DNA of 64,000 nucleotides, taken from the NCBI GenBank assembly GCA_045540355.1, contig JAZQHB010000082.1:1-64000 (forward strand), written 5' to 3'. The DNA comes from RGIG2945 sp045540355 (GTDB taxonomy: Bacteria > Bacillota > Clostridia > Oscillospirales > Acutalibacteraceae). Positions 34,644-43,557 of this stretch are shown one piece after another; the first letter of the stretch is position 1, and every line of letters starts with the position of its first letter. Below the pieces are notes generated by a model. That model was given only the letters and a program-made list of their open reading frames with translations. It did no database searches and was not told the DNA's origin. The position numbers and the translations under genes are program-made.

Positions 34644-36512
34644 TTATACCTCCATAATTATCGGAATTATCATCGGATTTCTCTTTGTCTTGTTATATAT
34701 GAAATCAGACATATCATCTCTTACATGATTTTTGATGATATTCCATTCTGTATCACCTTTTTCGATACATTTCAAAATTGTATCAAGAGCAATGCTTTTA
34801 GCTTCTTCCATAAGCTCCTCGGATTCTCTTACATAAACAAAGCCTCTCGAAATAATATCCGGTCCAGTTAAAACATCATAGCTTACTGAGTCAATAGATG
34901 AAACTACAATAATGATACCGTCTTCGGCAAGCTTCTTTCGGTCGCGAAGAACAACATTGCCGACATCACCGACCCCGATGCCGTCAACAAAGACTCTGCC
35001 TGCGGGAACATTACCGCTGATTTTTATTTCCTTATCATTCATTTCGACTACATTACCGTTTTCGGCAAGAATAATGTTCTTATTATCAACACCAAGGCTT
35101 TGAGCCAATTCAGCATGTTTCCTCAAATGCTTCTGTTCACCGTGTACGGGTATGAAATATTTAGGTTTGCACACACCTATCATAAGCTTTAATTCTTCCT
35201 GACAAGCATGACCCGATACATGGACATCATACATTTTTTCATAGACAACCTCAGCGGAATGTTTTAGTAATTCATTGACAACCTTGCTGACCATCTTTTC
35301 ATTACCCGGAATCGGTGTTGCGGAAATTATAACATAATCATTTGCACCGATATTGACTTTTCTGTGTGAAGAAAATGCCATTCTCGCTAACGCGGACATC
35401 GGCTCACCCTGAGAACCTGTTGTTATTATTACAATCTGCTCGGGGGTATAATCCTTCATCCTGTCAACCGAAATTATGATACCTTCCGGTACTTTCAGAT
35501 AACCTAACTCCGCACCGACTTCAACTGCGTGCTCAAGACTTCTGCCGAGAAGCACAACCTTCCTTTTAAGTGTTGCAGCTTCATCGATTATCTGCTGAAC
35601 TCTGTGGATATTAGAAGAAAATGTCGCGACAATAATCCTTCTGTTTCCTGCTTTTCTGAACAACAGGTTAAAAGATTCACCGACTTTTCTTTCACTCTCA
35701 GTATATCCCGGTCTCTCTGCGTTTGTAGAATCCGAAAGAAGACAGAGTACACCCTCTTTTCCAATCTGTGCAAAACGAGAAATATCAATCATTTCGCCGT
35801 CAATGGGTGTTGTGTCTATCTTAAAATCACCGGTCTGCACAACTGTGCCTGCGGGAGTTGTTATGGCAAAAGCCAATGCGTCGGGAATCGAATGATTAAC
35901 ATGAATCATCTCGACAGAAAAAGCTCCAAGCTCCACTGTATCTCCCGGATGGACTTCAAAAAGCTTTGCTTTATCAAGAAGATGATGTTCTTTGAGCTTT
36001 CCTTCTATAAGTCCGATTGTAAGCGGTGTTGAATATATCGGAAGATTTACATTTTTCAAAAGATACGGTAATGCTCCGATATGATCCTCATGACCGTGTG
36101 TTATAAAAATACCTTTGATTTTATCCGCATTCTTTTCGATGTGCGTAAAATCAGGTATAACGATATCAACACCAAGCATATCCTGCTCAGGGAAAGCAAG
36201 ACCGCAATCAATCAATATCATTTCATCTTCGTATTCATACAAAGTTATATTCTTACCGACCTCGTTAAGACCTCCGATAAACGAAAGCTTAAGATTGCCG
36301 GCCTTAATATTTTTTCTTGTTCTCTTTCTGTTTGACTGACTTCTGTTTTTCTGTGTTTTTGATTTTTGATTTCTCACAGGCTTTGTCTGCTTATTAGCTT
36401 TTGAATTCTTTGCATTTGATTTGGTTGTGTTTTTCTTTTTTGTATTCTGAGTTTTCTGTCTGTTTGGTTTATTCTGCTTGTTAGGGGGTGTTTGTTGTTT
36501 GTTATTATTCAT
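34644..36512 (-). CDS. rnjA: Ribonuclease J with a long basic N-terminal extension
   Basis: A 622-residue metallo-beta-lactamase/beta-CASP RNase with 5'-3' exonuclease and endonuclease activity in mRNA turnover. The zinc motif HGHEDHIGAL is near residue 142, with an aspartate in SDSTNAERPGYT near 246, GSQGEPMSAL near 385 and the HVSGHA motif near 440. About 65 N-terminal residues are a low-complexity Asn/Lys/Gln/Arg tail ahead of the catalytic start. The ATG at 36512 follows a GAGGAGA site. It heads the long operon running to parC. The J1 versus J2 assignment is uncertain. Confidence 0.94.
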   Translation of the reverse strand: MNNNKQQTPPNKQNKPNRQKTQNTKKKNTTKSNAKNSKANKQTKPVRNQKSKTQKNRSQSNRKRTRKNIKAGNLKLSFIGGLNEVGKNITLYEYEDEMILIDCGLAFPEQDMLGVDIVIPDFTHIEKNADKIKGIFITHGHEDHIGALPYLLKNVNLPIYSTPLTIGLIEGKLKEHHLLDKAKLFEVHPGDTVELGAFSVEMIHVNHSIPDALAFAITTPAGTVVQTGDFKIDTTPIDGEMIDISRFAQIGKEGVLCLLSDSTNAERPGYTESERKVGESFNLLFRKAGNRRIIVATFSSNIHRVQQIIDEAATLKRKVVLLGRSLEHAVEVGAELGYLKVPEGIIISVDRMKDYTPEQIVIITTGSQGEPMSALARMAFSSHRKVNIGANDYVIISATPIPGNEKMVSKVVNELLKHSAEVVYEKMYDVHVSGHACQEELKLMIGVCKPKYFIPVHGEQKHLRKHAELAQSLGVDNKNIILAENGNVVEMNDKEIKISGNVPAGRVFVDGIGVGDVGNVVLRDRKKLAEDGIIIVVSSIDSVSYDVLTGPDIISRGFVYVRESEELMEEAKSIALDTILKCIEKGDTEWNIIKNHVRDDMSDFIYNKTKRNPMIIPIIMEV

Positions 36513-36589
36513 TAAATATCTCCTCAAAAAATATGTATAACTTCCACTATGCAATATTTATCCATAATAATTGTAATTATTCAGCATAT

Positions 36590-36618
36590 ATTCTACCCTA
36601 TTTTTGCCTCGGTGTCAA
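36590..36618 (-). promoter_or_regulatory. Sigma-A-type promoter for the rnjA-parC operon
   Basis: On the minus strand TTGACA (36613-36618) and TAGAAT (36590-36595) are separated by 17 bases, about 75 bases upstream of the rnjA start. Confidence 0.75.
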
Positions 36619-36681
36619 GGAAAGTATATTTAAAGTATTAGTCAAATATTTTGATATCATTCACAAAACAAAAAAACACAC

Positions 36682-36712
36682 AAAAAAACAGCAGACAACA
36701 TCAGTTGCCTGC
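36682..36712 (-). terminator. Rho-independent terminator of the phosphofructokinase gene
   Basis: On the minus strand a 9-bp stem (36704-36712 with 36691-36699, one G-T pair) with a four-base loop is followed by TGTTTTTTT, just downstream of the pfk stop at 36727. Confidence 0.85.
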
Positions 36713-36726
36713 CTATAATCAATATA

Positions 36727-37908
36727 TCAGTTTTTTCTTTCTTTGAAAGATATAAGCTTCGGAAGCGGTGAGCCGAGAAGCGGTCTGCACCAATTCATAA
36801 ATTCTTCTGTTACACCGTTACCGGCTTCGTTGATGTACTCCTTCGGGAATTCGCGTTCAAAAAGCATAACATCTTTAATATCGATAAGTTCATATTCAAC
36901 TTTATAAGGATTTGTTGAAATTCTCTTGATACCAACCATTTTACCGCTTGTACCTTTAACGACTTCTTCAACTGCTCTTGCACCAACTGCAATTGCTTCT
37001 TCGCGGTCAGTTTCAGACTGATAAGCAATTGAAGCTCTGCTGAACATACCTGCTTTTTCATTTCTTACTTTATAACCGATTTCATCTTCAATCAGCTTCT
37101 TAAGAGCAGGTGCAGCATCACCGTATTTAGTTCTGCCGTCTTTGCCGACTTCTGCAGGTGCAACAAAAGTTCCGTCGTCAAACTTTGCACCTTCGCTTAC
37201 TACGACAACACCGGATTTTTTCTCAGCAATAAGTCTTCTGATTTCATCGAGGAAACCCTCTTTTGAGAACGGAGCTTCAGGAAGATAAATGAGATCAGGA
37301 CCACCGATTCCCGCATCAGATGCAAGTGAAGCTGCTGCAGCAACCCATCCTGCACTACGCCCCATAGCTTCAACAACTACGATATGTGCAGGCATACCTT
37401 TAACATCAGCACAGATTTCCGAGACTGACTGAGCCATAAATCTTGCTGCACTTCCATAACCGGGAGCGTGGTCTGTAACTGCGATATCGTTATCCATGGT
37501 CTTCGGAATACCCATTACAGAGATACCTGCTTCAAGACACTCATTATAAATTTTACCGCAAGTGTCCATAGTGCCGTTACCGCCGTTGAGAACGACATAC
37601 TTGATGCCGAGCTTTTTGAAAAGCTCAACAATTTTTTTGTAATCTTCGGGTTCAAGATGGTCACGAGATGTGCCGATTGCAGAACCGGGAGTTGTCTTTA
37701 AAAGTTCAAGCTCTTCGTCTGAAAGCAATTCAATATCAATTAAATCCTCGTTAAGAAATCCGCCTGTACCTGCACAAGCAGCATAAATTTTACCGATGTC
37801 GGCACCCTCAGCCTTCAATTTCTTCGCTGTTGTAATTGCTCCGTACAATGATGAGTTAATAACAGCTGTGGAGCCGCCGCCATGGAAAAAAATCATATTA
37901 TTGGACAT
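36727..37908 (-). CDS. pfkA: 6-phosphofructokinase with mixed ATP/PPi-type signature
   Basis: A 393-residue phosphofructokinase of the clade related to PPi-dependent enzymes (it starts HGGGSTAVINSSLYG). It phosphorylates fructose 6-phosphate, using Asp in PKTMDND near residue 135 as base. The donor-specificity positions are mixed: the loop reads GGNGT, with Gly where PPi enzymes have Asp, while PKTMDND keeps the Lys typical of PPi enzymes. In the trypanosomatid enzymes, which share this pair, the donor is ATP, so ATP use is a reasonable but unproven reading. GSARFMAQ and EAMGRSAGW elements are present. It has its own promoter, a tandem repeat at the 5' end of the transcript, and a terminator. 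Confidence 0.93.
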   Translation of the reverse strand: MSNNMIFFHGGGSTAVINSSLYGAITTAKKLKAEGADIGKIYAACAGTGGFLNEDLIDIELLSDEELELLKTTPGSAIGTSRDHLEPEDYKKIVELFKKLGIKYVVLNGGNGTMDTCGKIYNECLEAGISVMGIPKTMDNDIAVTDHAPGYGSAARFMAQSVSEICADVKGMPAHIVVVEAMGRSAGWVAAAASLASDAGIGGPDLIYLPEAPFSKEGFLDEIRRLIAEKKSGVVVVSEGAKFDDGTFVAPAEVGKDGRTKYGDAAPALKKLIEDEIGYKVRNEKAGMFSRASIAYQSETDREEAIAVGARAVEEVVKGTSGKMVGIKRISTNPYKVEYELIDIKDVMLFEREFPKEYINEAGNGVTEEFMNWCRPLLGSPLPKLISFKERKN

Positions 37909-37939
37909 ATTAAAAACCTCTTAACAGACATATATTTTA

Positions 37940-37965
37940 GGACACCCTAACCTTGGATGCCCTAA
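37940..37965 (-). repeat. Tandem 11-bp direct repeat at the start of the pfk transcript
   Basis: GGATGCCCTAA (37955-37965) and GGACACCCTAA (37940-37950) share nine of 11 bases with a 15-base period. They lie just downstream of the promoter at 37974-38002, the place expected for a repressor site. The binding protein is unknown. Confidence 0.5.
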
Positions 37966-37973
37966 TGTATAAA

Positions 37974-38002
37974 ATCATACAACTATGTTAAAGTTTTGTC
38001 AA
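37974..38002 (-). promoter_or_regulatory. Sigma-A-type promoter for pfk
   Basis: On the minus strand TTGACA (37997-38002) and TATGAT (37974-37979) are separated by 17 bases. Confidence 0.75.
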
Positions 38003-38057
38003 CTAAAAATCGACATTTTATTACAAATTTTTTTCAAAATATTACTAAATCTGCAAA

Positions 38058-39542
38058 TTACTTATGATAAAGCTTGTTTGTCTGATACTTCGGCTCATAA
38101 GTTATATTGATGCCGAGCTTCTGAAACATCTGTTCATCAACCTTGGAAAGTATAACCGTTGAATGTGCGTCACAACCTCTCAGCTTTTCGAGCTGCATCA
38201 TCGCCTGTTTTGCAAGCGGATTCGATGCTCCCGCAATCGAAAGCGCTATAAGCACTTCATCGGAATGAAGCCTCGGGTTTTTATTTCCCATGTGTGTAAC
38301 CTTTAACTCCTGGACAGGCTCGATAATTGCAGGTGATATAAGCAATGTTTCTTCGGATATTCCGCCAAGGTACTTTAAAGCATTGAGTAAAAGTGCTGCC
38401 GACGCACCGAGAAGTGATGAGGTCTTACCTGTCACAATCTTGCCGTCGGGCAATTCCATAGCAAGTGCGGGAAGTCCTGTTTCTTCAGCTTTTTTTATTG
38501 CAGGATCAACTACAATTCTATCATGCGGAGTAATTCCGAGCTGATTCATAATAAGCTCAATTTTATATACTTCCGAAGTATCACCGAGACCTTGTCTTAC
38601 AGAACACATGGAATTGTAGTATCGTCTGATAATTTCCTGTTTTGAAGCATTCTTGACAGCTTCATCGTCAAATATACAATGACCCGCCATATTTACACCC
38701 ATATCTGTAGGACTTTTATAGGGTGATCTGCCGAGAATTTTCTCAAACATTGTATTTAAAACCGGGAAAATCTCGATATCTCTGTTGTAGTTAACGCTCT
38801 TTTCATTATATGCTTCAAGATGGAAAGGGTCAATCATGTTGACATCATCAAGGTCTGCGGTTGCGGCTTCATAAGCAAGATTCACTGGGTGCTTCAAAGG
38901 CAAATTCCATACAGGGAATGTTTCAAATTTAGCATACCCGGAACGGATACCCATCTTGAATTCATGATAAATCTGAGAAAGGCAAACCGCCATCTTGCCG
39001 CTTCCGGGGCCGGGTGCGGTAACGACAACGAGCGATCGTTCGGTTTTCACATAATCGTTTTTGCCGTAGCCATCATCACTTACGATCAACTTAATGTTTG
39101 CAGGATAATCGGCAATCGGATAATGTTTATAAACCTTAAGACCTAACGCAGTAAGTCGTTTTTGGAACAAAACTGCCGTAGGCTGTTCTCTGTACTGCGT
39201 AATTACAACACTGCTGACAAACAAGCCTTTGCCTGTAAAAGCATCTATCAATCTCAGAACATCAAGGTCGTAGGTAATGCCAAGGTCACCGCGTCTTTTA
39301 TTCTTCTCAATATCATTCGCACTTATTACAACAACGACTTCCGCCTGGTCCTTAAGCTCCATAAGCATTTTAACTTTACTGTCAGGCTGAAATCCGGGTA
39401 AAACTCTCGACGCGTGATAATCATCAAAAAGCTTTCCGCCGAACTCAAGATAGAGCTTTCCGCCAAAGCTTTCGATTCTGTCGCGTATCTCCTGAGATTG
39501 CATCTGTATATATTTGTCATTGTTAAAACCGATCTTATTCAT
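38058..39542 (-). CDS. DUF1846 domain protein
   Basis: A 494-residue soluble protein of the DUF1846 family, found widely in gut Bacillota and of unknown biochemical role. It starts MNKIGFNNDKYIQMQSQEI and shows a glycine-rich VVTAPGPGSGKMAVCLSQ stretch near residue 175 that resembles a nucleotide-binding loop, though no classical kinase motif follows. The second ATG (39542) is preferred over one four codons earlier because the GGGGA site lies between them. It is a separate gene from the EEP hydrolase upstream and the phosphofructokinase downstream. Confidence 0.85.
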   Translation of the reverse strand: MNKIGFNNDKYIQMQSQEIRDRIESFGGKLYLEFGGKLFDDYHASRVLPGFQPDSKVKMLMELKDQAEVVVVISANDIEKNKRRGDLGITYDLDVLRLIDAFTGKGLFVSSVVITQYREQPTAVLFQKRLTALGLKVYKHYPIADYPANIKLIVSDDGYGKNDYVKTERSLVVVTAPGPGSGKMAVCLSQIYHEFKMGIRSGYAKFETFPVWNLPLKHPVNLAYEAATADLDDVNMIDPFHLEAYNEKSVNYNRDIEIFPVLNTMFEKILGRSPYKSPTDMGVNMAGHCIFDDEAVKNASKQEIIRRYYNSMCSVRQGLGDTSEVYKIELIMNQLGITPHDRIVVDPAIKKAEETGLPALAMELPDGKIVTGKTSSLLGASAALLLNALKYLGGISEETLLISPAIIEPVQELKVTHMGNKNPRLHSDEVLIALSIAGASNPLAKQAMMQLEKLRGCDAHSTVILSKVDEQMFQKLGINITYEPKYQTNKLYHK

Positions 39543-39557
39543 TTTAATCCCCATCGT

Positions 39558-40316
39558 TTATTTTATTATAAGTGTGGAAACAACCGCATCGTGGTCTGAA
39601 AGATACATTCCTTCATCATTTATTTTTCTGACTTTATATGAATCCTTAAATTCAGTATTTGTGAAAATATAATCAATTTTACATTCCGGCTCTTTACCAA
39701 AAGCATTGTAAGTATCACTCAATTCAGAAGTGGCATCAACTAAAGAGAGTTTACTGTCATGAATTGCTTTGACCGGTTCAGAATCAGGTCTGCAATTAAA
39801 ATCACCTGTTATTACAACAACTGATTTATCCTCTTTTATTCTCTCGAGAATCATCTTAATTCCCTTGAGCCTTGCGGGAGCACCTCTGTAATCAAGGTGG
39901 GTGTTGTAAAATTTGACAGTCTTCTTTGTGTCAATATGAGCTAAGCTTGCAACCGTGCAGATTCTCGGACAGTCACCCTGTCCCTCTGAAAATCTTGAAC
40001 CGGGCACATTCGGTGTATCAGATAACCAAAAGGTTTCTACGGAAATAAGGTCAAACTTGTCCGTTTTGTAAGCAATATAAGTATGCTCGTCCGAATAATC
40101 GTCAGCACGACCAACACCCACAAAGCTATAACCTTTCATCTTCGCTTTCAGCTTTTGAGCCATTGTCAAAGTTACTTCCTGAAAACCGAATATGTCCGCA
40201 TCAATTTCGTGAATTCCCTCTGTCAGAAATTCGCATCTGTTAAGAAATGCATTTATGCCGTCTCGTTCAGTATGCATTCTAAGATTGAAAGACGACACTT
40301 TGATTTCATTTTTCAT
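39558..40316 (-). CDS. Endonuclease/exonuclease/phosphatase family hydrolase
   Basis: A 252-residue soluble EEP-fold protein. Metal-site and catalytic motifs are SSFNLRM near residue 9, FGFQEVT near 45, the conserved His in NTHLDYRG, VITGDFNCRP near 165, and LSDHDAVV at the C-terminus. No signal peptide is visible. Related proteins hydrolyse phosphodiesters or sugar phosphates and are often misnamed; the substrate cannot be read. It lies 15 bases upstream of the DUF1846 gene on the same strand, so the two are probably co-transcribed. The ATG at 40316 follows GGTGG. Confidence 0.85.
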   Translation of the reverse strand: MKNEIKVSSFNLRMHTERDGINAFLNRCEFLTEGIHEIDADIFGFQEVTLTMAQKLKAKMKGYSFVGVGRADDYSDEHTYIAYKTDKFDLISVETFWLSDTPNVPGSRFSEGQGDCPRICTVASLAHIDTKKTVKFYNTHLDYRGAPARLKGIKMILERIKEDKSVVVITGDFNCRPDSEPVKAIHDSKLSLVDATSELSDTYNAFGKEPECKIDYIFTNTEFKDSYKVRKINDEGMYLSDHDAVVSTLIIK

Positions 40317-40364
40317 ATCTACACCACCAAACTTCACTGCTTAATATACTACCACTAAACAGGT

Positions 40365-40384
40365 CGAAAAGTCAATTATTTATT
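40365..40384 (+). promoter_or_regulatory. 20-bp element shared with the xylA upstream region
   Basis: The stretch CGAAAAGTCAATTATTTATT matches 46298-46317 (upstream of xylA) at 18 of 20 positions. It lies about 20 bases upstream of the -35 box of the ThuA operon, a position that would fit an activator. Confidence 0.45.
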
Positions 40385-40405
40385 GGAATTTTTATCTAAA
40401 AAGCC

Positions 40406-40435
40406 TTGACTTTATATTTTCACAGGTATTATAAT
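40406..40435 (+). promoter_or_regulatory. Sigma-A-type promoter for the ThuA operon
   Basis: TTGACT (40406-40411) and TATAAT (40430-40435) are separated by 18 bases, upstream of GGAGG and the ATG at 40466. Confidence 0.75.
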
Positions 40436-40465
40436 TAAACAAAATAAACTATATGGAGGCTTGTT

Positions 40466-41209
40466 ATGATCAATGTAACTGTCTGGCATGAAAATTATCA
40501 GGATAAACAAGATAATGTCAAAGCAGTTTATCCGAACGGGATACATAATTGCATTGCGGATTTTCTGAAAACCGATGAAAAGCTCAATGTAAGAATCGCA
40601 ACACTCGATATGCCCGAATGCGGTCTTACGGAGGATATCCTCGAAACAACAGATGTTATGCTTTGGTGGGGTCATTGCAAACACGGTGATGTTCCCGACG
40701 AAATCGTTGCGAAGGTGCACAACAGAGTATTGAGAGGTATGGGAATCATTTTCCTTCATTCTGCACACTTCTCAAAACCCTTCAAGGCACTTATGGGCAC
40801 TACCTGCTCACTTTGCTGGCGTGAGGGCGACAGAGAAAGACTTGTAAATATTGCACCCAATCATCCTATTACACAGGGTGTTGATAAATACATAGAGCTC
40901 GAAACTGAAGAAATGTACGGTGAACGATTTGATGTTCCCAATCCCGATGAAATTGTTTTCCTCGGTTGGTTTTCAGGCGGAGAGGTTTTCCGTTCAGGTT
41001 GTATCTGGAACAAGGGTCTCGGTAAGGTATTCTATTTCCAGCCCGGTCACGAAACCAATCCCACCTTCTTTAACCCTTCAATTCAGAAAATTATTACAAA
41101 TGCAGTTCACTATGTTGCCCCGTACTCGATAGCTGATGACATTCCTTGTCCTCATGCTGAATCACCTGAGGCAACATGGAACGAAAGACATCCCGATAAA
41201 CAAATTTAA
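40466..41209 (+). CDS. ThuA-like domain protein
   Basis: A 247-residue soluble protein of the ThuA family, a flavodoxin-like and glutamine-amidotransferase-like fold first linked to trehalose use. Family features are MLWWGHCKHG near residue 67, GIIFLHSAHFSKPF near 91, the GWFSGGEVFRSGC stretch and the GLGKVFYFQPGHE motif near residue 190. No catalytic Cys of the amidotransferase type is visible. Members often sit with Gfo/Idh/MocA dehydrogenases in pathways with 3-keto sugars. Here a Gfo/Idh gene follows after 14 bases. Substrate unknown. Confidence 0.88.
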   Translation: MINVTVWHENYQDKQDNVKAVYPNGIHNCIADFLKTDEKLNVRIATLDMPECGLTEDILETTDVMLWWGHCKHGDVPDEIVAKVHNRVLRGMGIIFLHSAHFSKPFKALMGTTCSLCWREGDRERLVNIAPNHPITQGVDKYIELETEEMYGERFDVPNPDEIVFLGWFSGGEVFRSGCIWNKGLGKVFYFQPGHETNPTFFNPSIQKIITNAVHYVAPYSIADDIPCPHAESPEATWNERHPDKQI

Positions 41210-41223
41210 GGAGGATTTTTATA

Positions 41224-42294
41224 ATGGATAAAATTAGACTTGGTGTAGTCGGTGTCGGCGGTATCTGTAAAGGTGCTCACATTCCCGCCTACCTCAAAGA
41301 CGAAAGAATTGAAATTGTAGCTCTTTGCGATATAAAAGTGGAAAGAGCTGAAGAAGTAAAAGAAAAATACTTCAATAATGCTGCCGTTTACAGTGATTAC
41401 AAAGAGCTTTTAAAAGACGAGAGCATTGACGCTATCGATATTTGTACCCCCAACTATCTTCACTCAATCATCGCTGTTGAAGCTCTCAACGCAGGTAAAC
41501 ATGTTATGTGTGAGAAACCCGATGCAGTAAGTGTTGAGGAAGTTCTCAAAATGCAGAAGGCTTCTGAAGACAACGGAAAGCTTCTTATGGTTATGCGTAA
41601 CAACCGTTATATGGAAACATCTGCATATACTAAAAAGTTTATCGAAGCAGGTAAAATGGGCGAAATCTATGCAGGTCGTTGCGGTTGGATCAGGCGTCGC
41701 GGTATTCCCGGTAAGGGCGGTTGGTTTACAACAAAGGCTCAGTCAGGTGGCGGTCCCCTTATCGACTTGGGCGTTCACATGATTGACCTTGCAATCTGGC
41801 TTATGGGCAACCCCACACCCGTTGCAGTTTCAGGCAGCACATATTGTAAGTTTGCAAATACAGATACTTCTGATTCCGAACATTCTGCATTCGGTGATGC
41901 AAAGGCTGACGGTATCTTCGATGTTGAAGACCTTGCAATGGGCATGATTAAATTTGACAACGGTGCTACACTTCAGATTGAGTTCAGCTGGGCTTCAAAC
42001 ATTCAGGAAGAAACTCGTTTCGTTGAACTCAGAGGTACAAAGGCAGGTATCAACTGGCATGACGGAAACCTTGACATCTTTGCTGAAGACGAAGTACAAA
42101 ACGGTGTTCTTGTTGACTATAATCCTAAAATCAAAAATGTAGTCAGCGGTCATGCAAAAAATATTTTCCACTTTGTTGATTGCATAACTACAGGTTGTGA
42201 GCCTTGCTTTAAGCCCCAACAGGGTGTTGATATGATTAAAATTCTCTCCGCTATTTACGAATCAGCTAAAACAGGCAAAGAAGTTATTCTTTAA
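41224..42294 (+). CDS. Gfo/Idh/MocA family NAD(P)-dependent oxidoreductase
   Basis: A 356-residue dehydrogenase. The N-terminal Rossmann domain begins LGVVGVGGICKGAHIPAY at residue 6, with the MCEKPDAVS motif carrying the catalytic Lys near residue 97. The C-terminal domain holds the GVHMIDLAIWLMG motif with substrate Asp and His near residue 180. Family members oxidise or reduce hydroxyls on sugars, inositols or glycosides. It forms an operon with the ThuA-like gene upstream, and a terminator follows. The substrate cannot be inferred beyond a sugar-like polyol. Confidence 0.9.
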   Translation: MDKIRLGVVGVGGICKGAHIPAYLKDERIEIVALCDIKVERAEEVKEKYFNNAAVYSDYKELLKDESIDAIDICTPNYLHSIIAVEALNAGKHVMCEKPDAVSVEEVLKMQKASEDNGKLLMVMRNNRYMETSAYTKKFIEAGKMGEIYAGRCGWIRRRGIPGKGGWFTTKAQSGGGPLIDLGVHMIDLAIWLMGNPTPVAVSGSTYCKFANTDTSDSEHSAFGDAKADGIFDVEDLAMGMIKFDNGATLQIEFSWASNIQEETRFVELRGTKAGINWHDGNLDIFAEDEVQNGVLVDYNPKIKNVVSGHAKNIFHFVDCITTGCEPCFKPQQGVDMIKILSAIYESAKTGKEVIL

Positions 42295-42303
42295 TTAAGT
42301 TTC

Positions 42304-42347
42304 AAAGGACAATTCACTCTCGTGTTTTGTCCTTTTTACTTTTTTTA
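42304..42347 (+). terminator. Rho-independent terminator of the ThuA-Gfo/Idh operon
   Basis: A 9-bp stem (42304-42312 with 42327-42335) is followed by T-rich sequence including a run of seven T. Confidence 0.8.
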
Positions 42348-42548
42348 CAAAAGCAATGTCTTTCACATACATTAAAGCAAATTAAAATAATACCGACAAT
42401 CAAAGTATTTACCTTTATTAAAATGAAAATACAGACTTTTTCGGTACATAAACTTCATGCATAAAACAAGGTTTGATTTACCGCGGCTGCGAAACAGATT
42501 TCATCATACAATAACCTAAGACAGCATAATATATTAGTAGCAACAGTA

Positions 42549-42577
42549 TTGACATAAATCGACAAAAATGCTATCAT
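42549..42577 (+). promoter_or_regulatory. Sigma-A-type promoter for the SPFH gene
   Basis: TTGACA (42549-42554) and TATCAT (42572-42577) are separated by 17 bases, just upstream of AGGAGG and the ATG at 42606. Confidence 0.7.
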
Positions 42578-42605
42578 TAAAAAAAATGACAAGGAGGCTT
42601 TTACT

Positions 42606-43553
42606 ATGTTAGTACCTATTATCATTATTGCAGTTATAATCGTAATTTTATTTTTGTCTCTGAGAGTTGTTCCTCAGGCAAGAGAATATGTAATTGAACG
42701 CCTCGGTAAATACCAGACGACCTGGGGTGCAGGATTACACATTTTAATTCCCGTTATCGACAGAATCGCAAAGAAGGTTACACTCAAAGAGCAGGTTTTA
42801 GACTCTGCTCCCCAACCCGTTATCACAAAAGATAATGTTACAATGCAGATTGATACCGTTGTATATTTCAAGGTTTTTGATGCGAAGCTTTTCACTTACG
42901 GTGCAGTTAATCCGATAAGTGCACTTGAGAATCTTACTGCAACAACACTTCGTAACATCGTCGGTGAAATGGAGCTTGATGACACGCTCACTTCTCGCGA
43001 TACAATCAACGGAAAAATGACTGAAATACTTGACAGTGCAACCGACCAATGGGGCATCAAGGTTAACCGTGTTGAATTAAAGAACATCATGCCCCCTGCC
43101 GCAATTCAGAATGCAATGGAAAAGCAGATGAAGGCTGAACGCGACAGACGAGAAACGCTCCTCGAGGCTGAAGGACATAAGGCTGCGGTTATCACTCGTG
43201 CTGAAGGTGACAAGCAAGCTCTCGTACTTGCCGCTGAGGGTGAAAGAGATGCAAGAATCGCTCGTGCAGAAGGTGAGGCAAAAGCTATCTTGCTTGCAAA
43301 ACAAGCTGAAGCTGACGGACTTGAGGCACTCAAAAAAGCAGGTGTTGATGCAGCTGTTCTTGAACTCAAGAAATTTGAGGCTCTTGTTGCACTTGCTGAC
43401 GGCAAAGCTTCAAAAATTATTGTTCCCTCCGATGTTGTTGATATGACTAAATCGAATGTTTTATTCTCGGAAACAACAGGCTTGGGTGAAGCTACTAAAC
43501 CTGCTAAAAATGCTCCTAAGACAGAAATTAAAACAGATCCCTGTTGCGATTGA
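42606..43553 (+). CDS. SPFH/band 7 (stomatin-prohibitin) membrane protein
   Basis: A 315-residue protein with one N-terminal membrane segment (about residues 2-20), then an SPFH domain (PQAREYVIERLGKYQTTWGAGLH near residue 24) and a long Ala/Glu-rich coiled coil (about 170-245) typical of QmcA/stomatin-like oligomers. Such proteins form membrane rings or microdomains and may regulate FtsH-type proteases. The C-terminus ends in DPCCD, unusual for the family. No NfeD partner gene is adjacent. It is transcribed alone, between its own promoter and a strong terminator. Confidence 0.92.
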   Translation: MLVPIIIIAVIIVILFLSLRVVPQAREYVIERLGKYQTTWGAGLHILIPVIDRIAKKVTLKEQVLDSAPQPVITKDNVTMQIDTVVYFKVFDAKLFTYGAVNPISALENLTATTLRNIVGEMELDDTLTSRDTINGKMTEILDSATDQWGIKVNRVELKNIMPPAAIQNAMEKQMKAERDRRETLLEAEGHKAAVITRAEGDKQALVLAAEGERDARIARAEGEAKAILLAKQAEADGLEALKKAGVDAAVLELKKFEALVALADGKASKIIVPSDVVDMTKSNVLFSETTGLGEATKPAKNAPKTEIKTDPCCD

Positions 43554-43557
43554 TAAC

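Larger units (their letters stand above)
42295..42605. other. Intergenic region of about 310 bases
   Basis: It holds the terminator of the Gfo/Idh gene at the left end and the SPFH-gene promoter at the right end. The roughly 200 bases between are AT-rich with no credible frame, ribosome-binding site or recognisable RNA structure. Confidence 0.6.
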
